64,000 nt of DNA. Source: Halomarina litorea (lineage in GTDB: Archaea; Halobacteriota; Halobacteria; Halobacteriales; Haloarculaceae). Location of the stretch: assembly GCF_024227715.1 (NCBI RefSeq), contig NZ_CP100448.1:868001-932000 (forward strand). Reading direction: 5' to 3'. The notes below the pieces were generated by a model. It searched no databases. It saw only the letters and a list, made by a program, of their open reading frames with translations, and had not been told where the DNA came from. The translations under genes were made by a program, and so were the position numbers. Below, one piece after another: positions 53,061 to 62,263 of this stretch; position 1 is the first letter of the stretch; each line of letters begins with the position of its first letter.

Positions 53061-53369
53061 GCCGGGGTCGCGAAGCGACCCCGGCAGTGTAAAAGCTGGA
53101 GCATCGCCGGACTGCACCGCAGTCCGGCTAGCAGTCAGAGCGCGCGGCGCTCTGACGGCATCACCAGAACGGCTCCGCCGTTCTGGTTAGCAGCCAGAAA
53201 TCCCCGATTTCTGGCGACAAAAGGATTCCCTCACCCGTTCGAGCCTTCGGCTCTCACGGGTTCGGTCACCCCGCTCGCTCCGGGAGACTCGCGTCGCTCG
53301 TCTCCCGTGCTCCCGTTCGCTTCGTCGCCGGCGCTCGCGCCGGCTTCCGGCGGGACCTTCGGTCCCGCC
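53061..53369. repeat. Array of at least eight consecutive perfect hairpins, mostly with 3-nt loops
   Basis: No gene is visible from 53043 to 53646. Within 53061-53369 stand: 53061-53085 (11-bp stem, loop GAA), 53106-53128 (10 bp, ACC), 53134-53156 (10 bp, GCG), 53163-53187 (11 bp, TCC), 53193-53215 (10 bp, CCC), 53233-53261 (outer ACCCGT, inner GAGCC with loop TTC), 53281-53307 (8-bp outer stem), 53327-53344 (GC-rich, loop 2-4 nt), 53349-53369 (9 bp, TTC). The stems differ in sequence, so each is an independent palindrome. ACTAGTTTTT at 53431-53440 further down could be a + strand termination run; 53370-53646 otherwise shows nothing. Confidence 0.85.
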
Positions 53370-53646
53370 CAGCTCACGGGAACTTCACTCGCTCGCGGTA
53401 CAGTGCCCCGACAGCCCCGCGCCAGACCGGACTAGTTTTTCGTCGGGCGGAATTTCGTCTACCGCGCGTCGGTCGGTCCGGTCGTCTGCTCTGGTACACC
53501 ACTCCGGCCCCGTCCGAGTCCGCCGAACACGCCAGCGACCGTCAGGAGCGTCTCCCCGAGTATCGCCGGTCGGTTCGGTCGAACCCAGTTCGGGTAGTGC
53601 TCTCCGGTGCGTGTCTCCCCGAACCAGAGCGTGTGGTCGGGTCCCG

Positions 53647-56600
53647 CTAGTTCTGCCCCCTCCCGTTTCCGGGATTGCCGTTCCCCGGGTTGTCCTCCTG
53701 TCCCGGCGGACCGTCGCCGCCGGATCCACGCCCCGGGTTCTGCCACGCATCCACCGCCTGGACGGGGACGGTCGCCCGGACCGCCGAGTTCGTCGCTCCC
53801 CTGACGAACTCGGCGAGCGGTGTCTCCGGGGGGTTCTCCGCTATCTCGACCAGTCGGCCGTCGATGCCGATGCCGTACGTCCCGCTGTTGCCCTCGACGA
53901 ACACGAACGACTGGTTGGCGCGGGTCTGCACCGATATCCGCTGTCCGATGCGGTCGCCGGCGAGTTCGCTCGGTATCTGGAGGTCGGGGTCGAGCAAGTC
54001 GCGAACCTGCCCGGGCGGGGTGTCGAAGAAGACGTACACCGCACCCCCGTCTGGCGCGCCGAGGTCGCTGTCGGGGACGCCGACGATGGTGTCCGGTTGC
54101 GGCCCGCCCGTGACATTCGCCACGCGGACGACGTAACCGGGCCGGAAGACGAGCGGCGAGTCCTCGGGACTGCCACCGCCGCCGCCACCGCCGCCAGGTC
54201 GGCCTCGCGCCCTGTCGGGGAGTGGCTGGACCGGTTCGTCGAAGTCGTCGGGTTCCTCGCGGACGCGGAAGATACCCCAGAGACCGCCCTCCAGTCGCCG
54301 GACCTGCTTGGTCTCCTGGTAGACGTAGTCGCCGACGGAGTTCGTCGTGTTGCCCGCGCCCCCGACGAGGTCGTACGCGGCCGCCTTCCCGACGCTCAAC
54401 TGACTGTTGACCCCGGTGTCGGCGGAGACGGCGACACCCTGATACCGGGCCCACTGGTGGCCCGAGAGGTGGAACGCGATGGCTCGGCCTTTGTCCGCGG
54501 CCTGCCCGACCCGGAACGTCACCGGGTCGTCCAGGAGAGCGCGGAGGACGGGCGTCGCCGGGTCGCCGTGGACCTCGGAACTGTAGACGAGGTGGGGGTC
54601 GTCCGGTCCGTTCTCGAACCGACGGACGAACGGTTCGGCCCGGTAGTTGATGCCGAAGTACCCGTGGTCCTCGGAGTCACCGATCTGCGTACAGGGGCCG
54701 TCGTCGTCCTCCTCGCCGGGCGGGACGACGCAGTTCCGGTTCGGGCCGCCGTTGACGACGTACTGGCCGTCGGCGAACAGGAGGGCGTTCTCCCGGAAGT
54801 CCGGCAGCCGTCCCCCCCGGGGGTTCGTCACCATGCACTCGGGGTCGGTGGGTATCGGTTCGGCGGTGTCGTTCGTCAGTACGACCGACTCCTCCGGTTC
54901 GATGACGAGTTGTCCGAACGACCCGTGGTGTCGGTTGCTGCGCACGTCGGCGAAGTCCCAGAGGACGGTCGTTCCGAGGGGTTCGTCCGTGTACCAGCGG
55001 TAGGTGACGGTCTCTCCCCGGTCGGCCGTCTGGTCGTAGTTGAACCCGACCGTCGCGCCGTCAGAGCCGTTCACGTCGTAGGCGATGCGCTGGGGGTGCA
55101 GAGAGATGCGCTCGGACCGCTCCCACGGGCGCTCGATGCGCATCTCGGGGTCGGGGTGATTGTCGTTCAGGTTCTGCAGTTCGTTCGTCACCCGCACCTC
55201 GACGAGTTCGCCCTCGTTGGCGCGGATGGTCAGCGGGACGAGTTCTCGAACGCCGTTTCGGACCTGGTTCGCGTAGACGCTCGCGACGAACGCCACTCCG
55301 TGCGGGTCGCGGTCACCGTAGTCGTCGTAGCGAAGCTGCGTCGAGACCGCCGCCACATCGTAGACGCGGTCCGGTTCCCGGTCGTCGGGCGCCGGGTTCC
55401 CCGGACCGGGGTGAGCGGGCGGGACGTTACCGACGGCGCTGTTCTGCCGGGCGTCCCTGTCGGCCGGACGACTCGTGTCGTCCCCCGACCCGTACCGTAG
55501 CTTCGCCTCCTGGCCGAGGTCGGTCCAGTCGAGGTCCGAGTAGACGGCGGGGTGTCCCATCTCCCGGAGGTCGGTCTCGGAGATGGACCCGCCGGGGGAC
55601 GACCCCGGGAGCGACCGGAGGTGGTCCACCCGTTCGCCCCAGACGCGGACGAGACCCCACATGCCACACCAGAGGTCGTCGACGATGCTCGACCCGTAGC
55701 GGTAGTCGCGCACCGGCAGGCCGTCGGGGTTGTCGAGCTTGTCGAACGGGAACTGTTCCGACTCCGGCGGAACGGTGTACGTGAACGCCTCCGAGGTACC
55801 GATGACCTCACTGACGGAGTCCTGCGGGTCGAACCCCTCGGGGTCGATTCGAAGCCCGTGGAGCCCGAAGTTGTGCTGCTCCTCGTAGGCTCCCTGGAAC
55901 ACGCGGAACCGAATCGTGTCGTCCTCGTAGGCCTCGAGGACGGGGGTCTCGGGGTCGCCGTGGACCGCCGAACTGTGGACGTACGCCGGGTCGGGGTCGT
56001 TTCGGGTGTAGTACGGCGCGTTCCGGTAGTTGATGGCCATCGTCCCGGCGTTCTGGTTGTGCTCTCGGTCCTGATTGATGAACCGTCCCTGTCGGTCCCT
56101 GAGCTGGGCGAAATCGTGGAGGTGGAGGCACTGCTCGCGGAAGCTCTCCCCGCTCGGTGGGTCGATGATGGCCTGCGCGCCGCTGTACACCGGGTCGCCG
56201 GAGTAGGGGTCGCGCCACTCCGACCCCTCCGGTTCGACGATGAGGCCGGCGAACTGGCCGTGCATCACCTCCCCCAGCCCGACGATGTGGTCGTGGAAGA
56301 AGATGGTTCCCTCCTCGTCGGCGAACCAGCGATACTGGTTCCGCCCGCCGTTCGCGGCGGTCTCCTGGGTGTAGTTGTAGCCGGTCGCCAGCGAGTCGGA
56401 GCCGAGCAGGTCGTAGCCGACGAAGTGCTGGTGCATCGAGACGTCGTGGTCGAGTTCGTTCACGAGCGTGAACTCGATGCAGTCGCCGACGTTCGCCCTG
56501 ATGAACAGCGGTTCGGGATTCAGTTCGCCGTTCCTGACCGCCTCGGGGTCGGTCACCTGGTGGGTCTCGCCGTCGATCGTCGCCTCCTCCAGGATGTAGA

Positions 56601-58290
56601 ACTGCCCGTCCGGGTCGTGTTCGCCGGCGTCGTTGTAGACGATGTCGGTCGACATCGCCCGGAGCGTGTATTTGATGGTCCGATTGGCGTCGACACAGGG
56701 GTCGCTGTAGGGTGCCCCCGGGACGATGTCGCCGAGTGCCGCCCGCTCGGTCGGCGTCGGCCCCCGGGCGTCCTCCTCGGACGCCTCCCGTGCGCTCTCG
56801 GCTCCGGCGGCGATGGTGGGTTCGTCGAGCGCCGGTTCGTCCGGGGGGAGTCGCCCCCGCTCGCCGGGGACGAACTCCGGGAAGCCGAGCGGCGAGTCCG
56901 CCGCCAGGAGGTCCCCCGTGTTCGGTAGTTCGGCCAACCAGGGTCGCCGCTTGTCGTGGACCCGCATGAACCCCCACATCCCCTCGCCGTAGTGCGGGAA
57001 GAGGTGGCAGTGAAAGAGCACGTCGCCGGCGTTGCCGTGAACGTAGCCCGCGCCCACCTCGAAGGCCTGCGCGAACGTCATGTTCGGGCGGGTGCTGCCG
57101 GGCCCGTGGCCCGCGACGAGGTAGGACTCGAACGTCTCGCCCAGGCCGATGGTCTGGGCGTCGATGGTGTCTGCGCCCGTCCGGGGGACCTGTTTCCAGC
57201 GGTGGTTGTGGAGGTGGTGGACGTGGTTCTCCTCGCCGGAGGCGCTCGTGAACACGAACTTCACCGGGTCGCCCACGTAGGTCTCGTAGACGTTGTCGCC
57301 GCCGCCGGGGTCGCCGTTCGTCCACGAGTTGTAGAACCCCTTCTCGAGGTCGCAGTCCGCGCAGTCGTCGTTGACGCGCTGGCCGGTCGGGTCCGCACGG
57401 TAGTTGATGGCGTGGACCGTCTGCGGAGTGTCCGTTCCGGGCCAGGTGAGGTCGGGGGTGAGACCTTCCGGCGTGTGGTAGTGGATAACGAACTCCCGGT
57501 AGTGTGAGTCTCCAACCTGCGGCCCGATGGGGCCGTGGATGTCGGCGCGGACGCCGCTCCGAAGCGGGTCGCCGGTCTCGGGGTCGGTCCAGCTCGTGCC
57601 CGGCGGCTCGACGACGAGCATGCCGAACAGGCCCCGAGAGAGGAGGTTCGCCTCCTGGGGTGGCGCGTCGGCGGTGGCGACCGCCTGATTCGCGCCGTCG
57701 TAGAAGAACTTGCCGCCCTCGCTGACGGCCTGCCACCGATAGGTGACGGTCTCGCCCGGCTGAGCGACCGTACTCGGGTTGAACCCGACGGCCATCCCGT
57801 CGCTCCGCTCGACGTCGTAGGGCAGCGACGTCTGATGGATCGACGCCGGACGGTCGAGGTGGTTCGTGAAGGTGATTTCGACGGTCTGCCCGCGGTTCGC
57901 ACGGATCGTGAGCGGCTGGATGACCGAGGTGTCGACGCCCTCTCTCGGGTCCGTCCCGTCGATGAGCGAGAAGCCGTCGTCGGGCGTCACTCCCGATGCC
58001 TCCCGGACCGCGTCGAGGTTCTCCTCGAGGACGTACATCGCACCGTTGGGCTGGTGGAGGTCGAACGCGTTGTAGACGATGTCCACCTCGACGGCGTGGA
58101 CGTCGAACGACCTGACGTCGGATTGGTTGCTCGCCGCCGCCGTCTCCATCCCCGCTCCCGGCGCGGCCTCCCCGAGACCCATCAACAGCGACCCCGTCGA
58201 CAGCGCACCCGTCCCCTTGACGAACGTCCGGCGCCGGACGCCCCCTGCGTCGTTTCTCGTCTCCTCACCGTCGTCTCCTCCTCTTGACAT
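53647..58290 (-). CDS. Giant six-cupredoxin multicopper oxidase, Tat-exported (MCO2)
   Basis: 1,547 residues from the ATG at 58290 (a GTG 12 nt upstream is possible, but TATA spacing favours the ATG). Tat signal VRRRTFVKGTGALSTGSLLMG near residues 18-38. Three homologous modules start near 61, 536 and 973. Copper ligands: HVHHLHNH (356-363) and HCHLFPHYGEGM (427-438) in domain 2; HQH (620-622) and HDH (666-668) in domain 3; domains 4-6 lack HCH. After a Gly-rich linker (about 1363-1370) it carries a ~150-residue C-terminal extension not present in MCO1, ending in a Gly/Asn-rich tail. Paralogue of the gene at 11.1 kb; substrate unknown, Mn(II) or another metal ion conceivable. Confidence 0.85.
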   Translation of the reverse strand: MSRGGDDGEETRNDAGGVRRRTFVKGTGALSTGSLLMGLGEAAPGAGMETAAASNQSDVRSFDVHAVEVDIVYNAFDLHQPNGAMYVLEENLDAVREASGVTPDDGFSLIDGTDPREGVDTSVIQPLTIRANRGQTVEITFTNHLDRPASIHQTSLPYDVERSDGMAVGFNPSTVAQPGETVTYRWQAVSEGGKFFYDGANQAVATADAPPQEANLLSRGLFGMLVVEPPGTSWTDPETGDPLRSGVRADIHGPIGPQVGDSHYREFVIHYHTPEGLTPDLTWPGTDTPQTVHAINYRADPTGQRVNDDCADCDLEKGFYNSWTNGDPGGGDNVYETYVGDPVKFVFTSASGEENHVHHLHNHRWKQVPRTGADTIDAQTIGLGETFESYLVAGHGPGSTRPNMTFAQAFEVGAGYVHGNAGDVLFHCHLFPHYGEGMWGFMRVHDKRRPWLAELPNTGDLLAADSPLGFPEFVPGERGRLPPDEPALDEPTIAAGAESAREASEEDARGPTPTERAALGDIVPGAPYSDPCVDANRTIKYTLRAMSTDIVYNDAGEHDPDGQFYILEEATIDGETHQVTDPEAVRNGELNPEPLFIRANVGDCIEFTLVNELDHDVSMHQHFVGYDLLGSDSLATGYNYTQETAANGGRNQYRWFADEEGTIFFHDHIVGLGEVMHGQFAGLIVEPEGSEWRDPYSGDPVYSGAQAIIDPPSGESFREQCLHLHDFAQLRDRQGRFINQDREHNQNAGTMAINYRNAPYYTRNDPDPAYVHSSAVHGDPETPVLEAYEDDTIRFRVFQGAYEEQHNFGLHGLRIDPEGFDPQDSVSEVIGTSEAFTYTVPPESEQFPFDKLDNPDGLPVRDYRYGSSIVDDLWCGMWGLVRVWGERVDHLRSLPGSSPGGSISETDLREMGHPAVYSDLDWTDLGQEAKLRYGSGDDTSRPADRDARQNSAVGNVPPAHPGPGNPAPDDREPDRVYDVAAVSTQLRYDDYGDRDPHGVAFVASVYANQVRNGVRELVPLTIRANEGELVEVRVTNELQNLNDNHPDPEMRIERPWERSERISLHPQRIAYDVNGSDGATVGFNYDQTADRGETVTYRWYTDEPLGTTVLWDFADVRSNRHHGSFGQLVIEPEESVVLTNDTAEPIPTDPECMVTNPRGGRLPDFRENALLFADGQYVVNGGPNRNCVVPPGEEDDDGPCTQIGDSEDHGYFGINYRAEPFVRRFENGPDDPHLVYSSEVHGDPATPVLRALLDDPVTFRVGQAADKGRAIAFHLSGHQWARYQGVAVSADTGVNSQLSVGKAAAYDLVGGAGNTTNSVGDYVYQETKQVRRLEGGLWGIFRVREEPDDFDEPVQPLPDRARGRPGGGGGGGGSPEDSPLVFRPGYVVRVANVTGGPQPDTIVGVPDSDLGAPDGGAVYVFFDTPPGQVRDLLDPDLQIPSELAGDRIGQRISVQTRANQSFVFVEGNSGTYGIGIDGRLVEIAENPPETPLAEFVRGATNSAVRATVPVQAVDAWQNPGRGSGGDGPPGQEDNPGNGNPGNGRGQN

Positions 58291-58313
58291 ACCTCGACTC
58301 ACAGACTCCCCTG

Positions 58314-58321
58314 ATTATATA
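58314..58321 (-). promoter_or_regulatory. TATA box of MCO2
   Basis: On the minus strand TATATAAT is centred 27-28 nt before the ATG at 58290, as expected of a leaderless transcript. AATTACAT (plus-strand reading, 58342-58349) lies about 20 nt further upstream within a GAATT-n5-AATTC inverted repeat (58341-58355). Confidence 0.7.
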
Positions 58322-58521
58322 TCCCCATTAAATAACAAGTGAATTACATGAATTCGCGCGAGAAGTTGGTAAATCGTGGAGGATACCTACACGGATGTAA
58401 TTCGGATGTGCTGCTGCGGGGACGATGCCCCGACTGCGCTTCGAGGCGCGTGGGTTGCGAGACTCGGGGTGACGACCCGAGGTACCGTCCGTCGGTCCCC
58501 TGCTTGACCCTCCCTCGTCGG

Positions 58522-59274
58522 CTATCGGGACTCGGGGCGCTCACCGAGCCACGCGTCCAGAACCCGCATCCGCCCCCGAGTGCTCTCCCACTCTACCTCG
58601 TAGTCCAGTTCGATGGGCCGGGCCATGTGCGGGCCGTCGGTGACCAGCGTCTCGAACTCGCCGCCTTCCCCGAGGATGTGGACGCCGTACTCCTCGTTCA
58701 GGGCCTCCAGTTCGTCCAGCGCCTCGGAGTCGAGGGTCCGGCCGACCCACGACTCGTCCAGTCCGTGGGCGGCCACCTGGATGATGGTTATCTCGAAACC
58801 GGCGTCGAGCATCGCCTCGCCGAGTTCTCGGGGGTCCTCCTGCCAGAGCGGGGCGAACAGGTCCGCGCCGAGGCGTTCGCACATCCCCTCGATGCGGGCG
58901 GTCTGGTACTCGCTCTCGACTGCGCCAGCGGTGACGCCGCCGATACCCCCCCACGTGACGGCGAGGCGTTCTAAGGCCTCCTCCAGCGGTTCGAGTTCCC
59001 GGTCTCCCTGCTCGCCCGAGTCGGGGACGTCGTCCGCGCCGAAGTCCTCGGGGTGGACCGAGAGCAGTTCGATGCCGATGGACTCGGCGGCCAGTTCCGC
59101 GAGGTCGGTCGCGGGCACGTGGTACATGTAGGAGTCGCCCGCCGGATGGACGGTGACGAGGCGTTCGACGGGGTGGCCGGCCTCCATCGCGCGGTAGAGC
59201 GCCCACGAGGAGTCCTTGCCCCCGGAGAAGAGGCTCACCCACGGGTAGCCGGCGTGGTCGTCGCTGTCGGTCAT
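58522..59274 (-). CDS. dph6: Diphthine-ammonia ligase
   Basis: 250 residues. PP-loop SLFSGGKDSSWALYRAM at about 15-31 binds ATP; GGIGGVTAGAVESEYQ and the GEGGEFETLVTDGP motif are the specific signatures of the Dph6 family. It carries out the last step of diphthamide formation on translation elongation factor 2. Divergent orientation relative to MCO2's promoter region; the 231 bp between them hold the MCO2 promoter and nothing else recognisable. Confidence 0.93.
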   Translation of the reverse strand: MTDSDDHAGYPWVSLFSGGKDSSWALYRAMEAGHPVERLVTVHPAGDSYMYHVPATDLAELAAESIGIELLSVHPEDFGADDVPDSGEQGDRELEPLEEALERLAVTWGGIGGVTAGAVESEYQTARIEGMCERLGADLFAPLWQEDPRELGEAMLDAGFEITIIQVAAHGLDESWVGRTLDSEALDELEALNEEYGVHILGEGGEFETLVTDGPHMARPIELDYEVEWESTRGRMRVLDAWLGERPESR

Positions 59275-59333
59275 GGACGGGGTAGGCGGCAGGACGGCTT
59301 ACGGGCTACGGAACGCCCCGTGGGACCACCACG

Positions 59334-60488
59334 TCAGGGTCCGGTCCGCGAGTCGAACTCCTCGTCCACGCTCAGGCCGTTCATGTAGGTGGCGAAGCGC
59401 ACCCCGAGCAGGCTCACGAGGATGCCGAGGACGACGAACGCGGCGAGGCGCGGCCCCGAGGAGAGTTCGAACCCGTCGAACGAGAGGGGGCCGAGCGTCC
59501 CTGCCGGGAGGACGAGCGGGCCGATGACGCCCGCGTTCTCGAGGAAGAAGGCCGTGAACCCCCGGACGACGAGGCCGATGGCGAGGACGCCGAACGGGAG
59601 GTTCATCAGCGAGGCGGCGACGCTCTCGCCGTCGTCGCGCAACACCTCGTCGAGCAGGCGACCGGTTGCGGCCGCGAGCGCACCGAGCGCCAGCCACGGC
59701 ACGCTCTCGTAGACGAAGCGCGTCGCCAGCAGGCCGACGCCGAGCGACTCGTCCATCCCGGAGATGGCGAGTGCGCCGACGAACGCGCCGACGAGCGCGA
59801 GACCGACCGCGACGACGTAGGTGACCAGCGACACCTGTCCGGAGTAGAAGGCGTCTCTGAGGCTCCGGGGGAGGCCCGTCAGCAGGTCGTCGATGCCGAG
59901 TCCCTTGTAGAGGAAGAACGTCCCGATGACGCCCGCGACGATGGCGACGGCGGTGGTGACGCTGTCGGCGACCGAGAGGAGGACGGGGAAGGCGAGCAGC
60001 GCGGCCCCGATAGGGACGAGGACCGTCCCGCGCAGTTCCTCGTCGCCGAGGAACTGCTTCAGCAGGTAGTACGTCGACTCGATGTCGCGGGCCTGCCGGA
60101 CGATGACGCGGTCGACGGCGTCCACGCGGACCCGGCTCTCGACGATGGGGACGACCTGCTCGTCGTCGGCGCTGTCCACGACGACGACGGCCGCTTCCGG
60201 GCTGTACCGGGTGACGAGTTCGTCCACCTGCGCGGCCAGCGAGAGGTCCCCGCGGGCGCTGTCGGCGGTGCTGGAGACGACCGCGACGATGGCGTCGTCG
60301 CCGTCGGCCTCGATGTCGCGGGCGACCCGGAGGGTCTCCAGCAGGCAGTTGACGCCGCTGTCCTCGGGGTCCTCGATGCCGACTTCCGTGACGAGCGCAC
60401 GCACGTGGCGCTCCCCGACCAGCGGCGTGTCCCGGTCGGTGGCGGCGACCCGCCCCTCGCGGTCGATGCACAGCACCAGCGTGCTCAC
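59334..60488 (-). CDS. DUF373 membrane protein
   Basis: 384 residues from a GTG (VSTLVLCIDREG); an ATG nine codons upstream is an alternative. The N-terminal ~150 residues form a soluble domain (LVLCIDREGRVAATDRDTP ... AVVSSTADSARGDLSLAAQ) with Asp-rich strands that look like a nucleotide or divalent-metal site; the C-terminal ~230 residues contain about six transmembrane helices. DUF373 is an archaeal family without known function. It lies downstream of sppA on the same strand. Confidence 0.82.
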   Translation of the reverse strand: MSTLVLCIDREGRVAATDRDTPLVGERHVRALVTEVGIEDPEDSGVNCLLETLRVARDIEADGDDAIVAVVSSTADSARGDLSLAAQVDELVTRYSPEAAVVVVDSADDEQVVPIVESRVRVDAVDRVIVRQARDIESTYYLLKQFLGDEELRGTVLVPIGAALLAFPVLLSVADSVTTAVAIVAGVIGTFFLYKGLGIDDLLTGLPRSLRDAFYSGQVSLVTYVVAVGLALVGAFVGALAISGMDESLGVGLLATRFVYESVPWLALGALAAATGRLLDEVLRDDGESVAASLMNLPFGVLAIGLVVRGFTAFFLENAGVIGPLVLPAGTLGPLSFDGFELSSGPRLAAFVVLGILVSLLGVRFATYMNGLSVDEEFDSRTGP

Positions 60489-60545
60489 GTCTGTCGAGAT
60501 GCCCCGTCCCGCCAAAAAACCACACGTCGGTCCCGCCCCCCGGCC

Positions 60546-61568
60546 TCAGAGGCGAACGTCGACGTCGGCGTCCGAGTCCGCGAACCGGCTGGCGATGCCC
60601 GCACCGAAGGCGTAGGCGGTGGCCTGTGCGCCCCCGCGCAGGCGCTGACGGAGCCCCCGCGAGGGTTCGAACTCGGCGACGCTCACCTCGCGGTCGAGCA
60701 GTCCCTCGACGTGGTCGACGACGTCCTCGCGGGTCCCGAGGGCGTCCACGAGGCCGAGGTCGAGGGCGCGTTCGCCGATGTAGACCCGGGCCTCCGTCTC
60801 CCGAATCGCGCCGGGTGCGATGTCCCGACCCTGTGCCACCCGCTCGACGAAGTGCTGGTAGTAGTCGTCGATGAGTCCCTGCAGGTAGGCGCGTTCCTCC
60901 TCGTCGATGTCGCGCAGGGGCGTCCCGGCGTCCTTGAACCGCCCGGCGGCGAAGCGCTCGTAGGACAGGCCGAGTTCCTCGGCGAACTGCGTGGCGTTGA
61001 CCCGTGACCCGATGACGCCGATAGAGCCGACGATGCTGGTGTCGCGCGCCCACAGTTCGTCACACCCGCTCGCGATCCAGTAGCCCCCGCTGGCGCAGGT
61101 GTCGGTGGCGTAGGCGACGGTCGGCCCCTCGAAAGCCATCGCGGCGTTCCTGATGTCGTCGCTCGGGACCACCTCCCCGCCCGGCGTGTTGAGTTTGACG
61201 AGGAGGGCGTCCACGTTGTCGTCGTCGTCCGCGTTCCGAATCTGCTCGACCACGTCGTCTGCGGGCGTCCCGCTGCCTCGACCCGGAATCGAGCCGAAGT
61301 CGCCCGTGCGCGTGATGGGCCCCTCGACTGCCACCTCCGCGACGTTGTACGTCGCGACGAGTCGTCCCGCGAGTCTGGCGCCGACCCGGAACCCGACGAA
61401 CGCGGCGAGGAGCGTCAGCACCACGCCGAGGATGGTCGGCCCGTCGGTGTCGGGCACGTCGGGCAGTGTCACGAAGAGGAACCAGCCGACGAACGCGGCG
61501 AGCGCCGCCACCCCCAGCGCGACGAGCAGTTGCCCGAGGCGCCGTTCCCTGCTGTCTGGTGCGGTCAT
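60546..61568 (-). CDS. sppA: Signal peptide peptidase SppA (S49 serine protease)
   Basis: 340 residues. Two N-terminal transmembrane helices (about 12-34 and 45-70) anchor it. The S49 core has LLVKLNTPGGEVVPSDD, the nucleophile Ser160 in TCASGGYWIAS and the general base Lys212 in RFKDAGTP, the Ser-Lys dyad of SppA. It cleaves remnant signal peptides in the membrane. ATG start preferred; 116 nt separate it from the peroxiredoxin gene on the same strand. Confidence 0.92.
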   Translation of the reverse strand: MTAPDSRERRLGQLLVALGVAALAAFVGWFLFVTLPDVPDTDGPTILGVVLTLLAAFVGFRVGARLAGRLVATYNVAEVAVEGPITRTGDFGSIPGRGSGTPADDVVEQIRNADDDDNVDALLVKLNTPGGEVVPSDDIRNAAMAFEGPTVAYATDTCASGGYWIASGCDELWARDTSIVGSIGVIGSRVNATQFAEELGLSYERFAAGRFKDAGTPLRDIDEEERAYLQGLIDDYYQHFVERVAQGRDIAPGAIRETEARVYIGERALDLGLVDALGTREDVVDHVEGLLDREVSVAEFEPSRGLRQRLRGGAQATAYAFGAGIASRFADSDADVDVRL

Positions 61569-61684
61569 GGCCCGTCTGCGGGTGGCGTGGAGTTAAAACT
61601 ACGCGGGAGGGGGTGCGTCGTCGGGCGAAAAACGGGCGGTCGCGGCCGCGATGCGGGCCTGTCGAGGTGCCTGTCGCGCCGTGG

Positions 61685-62158
61685 TCAGACTGCCGCCGCG
61701 GCCTCTTTGAGTTCCTCGTAGTCGGGTTCCGTCTCGGGGTCGTCTGCGGTCCACGCGTACGTGACCTGACCGTCCGAGTCAACTACGAAGACGGCGCGGT
61801 TGGCGACGCCGTAGAGGCCGAGTTCGGGCACGTCCAGCGAGAGGCCGTAGTCCTCGATGGCCTCGCGGCTCATGTCGCTGACGAGGTCGAACTCGAAGTC
61901 GTACTCGTCGCGGAAGGCGTTGAGCGAGAACGCGGAGTCGGCGCTGACACCGTAGATGGTCGCGCCGGCCTCCTCGAACCCGTCGATGTCCTCCTGCAGG
62001 GCGTTCATCTCGTTGGTGCACGGCGGCGTGAACGCCCCGGGGAAGAACGCGAGGACGACGGGTGCCTCGTCGAGATGCTCCGAGAGCGTGAAGTCCTCGA
62101 CGTCACCGTTCGCGACCTTCGCCTCGATGTCGGGCGCGCTGTCGCCTTCGGATACCAT
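61685..62158 (-). CDS. Peroxiredoxin (AhpE/Bcp type)
   Basis: 157 residues. The peroxidatic cysteine is Cys47 in FFPGAFTPPCTNEM (P-x3-T-x2-C). It is the only cysteine seen, so the protein works as a 1-Cys enzyme and needs an external thiol. YGVSADSAFSLNAF and FVVDSDGQVTYAW are family-typical. Reduces hydrogen peroxide or organic hydroperoxides. The ATG chosen directly precedes VSEGDSAPD, the usual start. Confidence 0.92.
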   Translation of the reverse strand: MVSEGDSAPDIEAKVANGDVEDFTLSEHLDEAPVVLAFFPGAFTPPCTNEMNALQEDIDGFEEAGATIYGVSADSAFSLNAFRDEYDFEFDLVSDMSREAIEDYGLSLDVPELGLYGVANRAVFVVDSDGQVTYAWTADDPETEPDYEELKEAAAAV

Positions 62159-62263
62159 ACCCGAGAGGAGGGGCGTCACACGGAAAAGTCCGGGTCCCCC
62201 ACTTGAGTGTGGGCCTACCGGCGAAGGAATTGACGGGGCAGTTCGGCCCGTCCGCCCGTCCAG

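Noticed and set aside
53061-53369. CRISPR array
   Set aside because: The palindromes differ from one another and there are no equal-length spacers or cas genes.
53459-53646. Minus-strand frame after the MCO2 stop reading ...LWFGETRTGEHYPNWVRPN... to a TAG at 53459
   Set aside because: It reads somewhat protein-like and has a hydrophobic stretch, but it has no usable start codon outside MCO2 and no recognised relative; most likely chance, though a +1 extension of MCO2 was considered.
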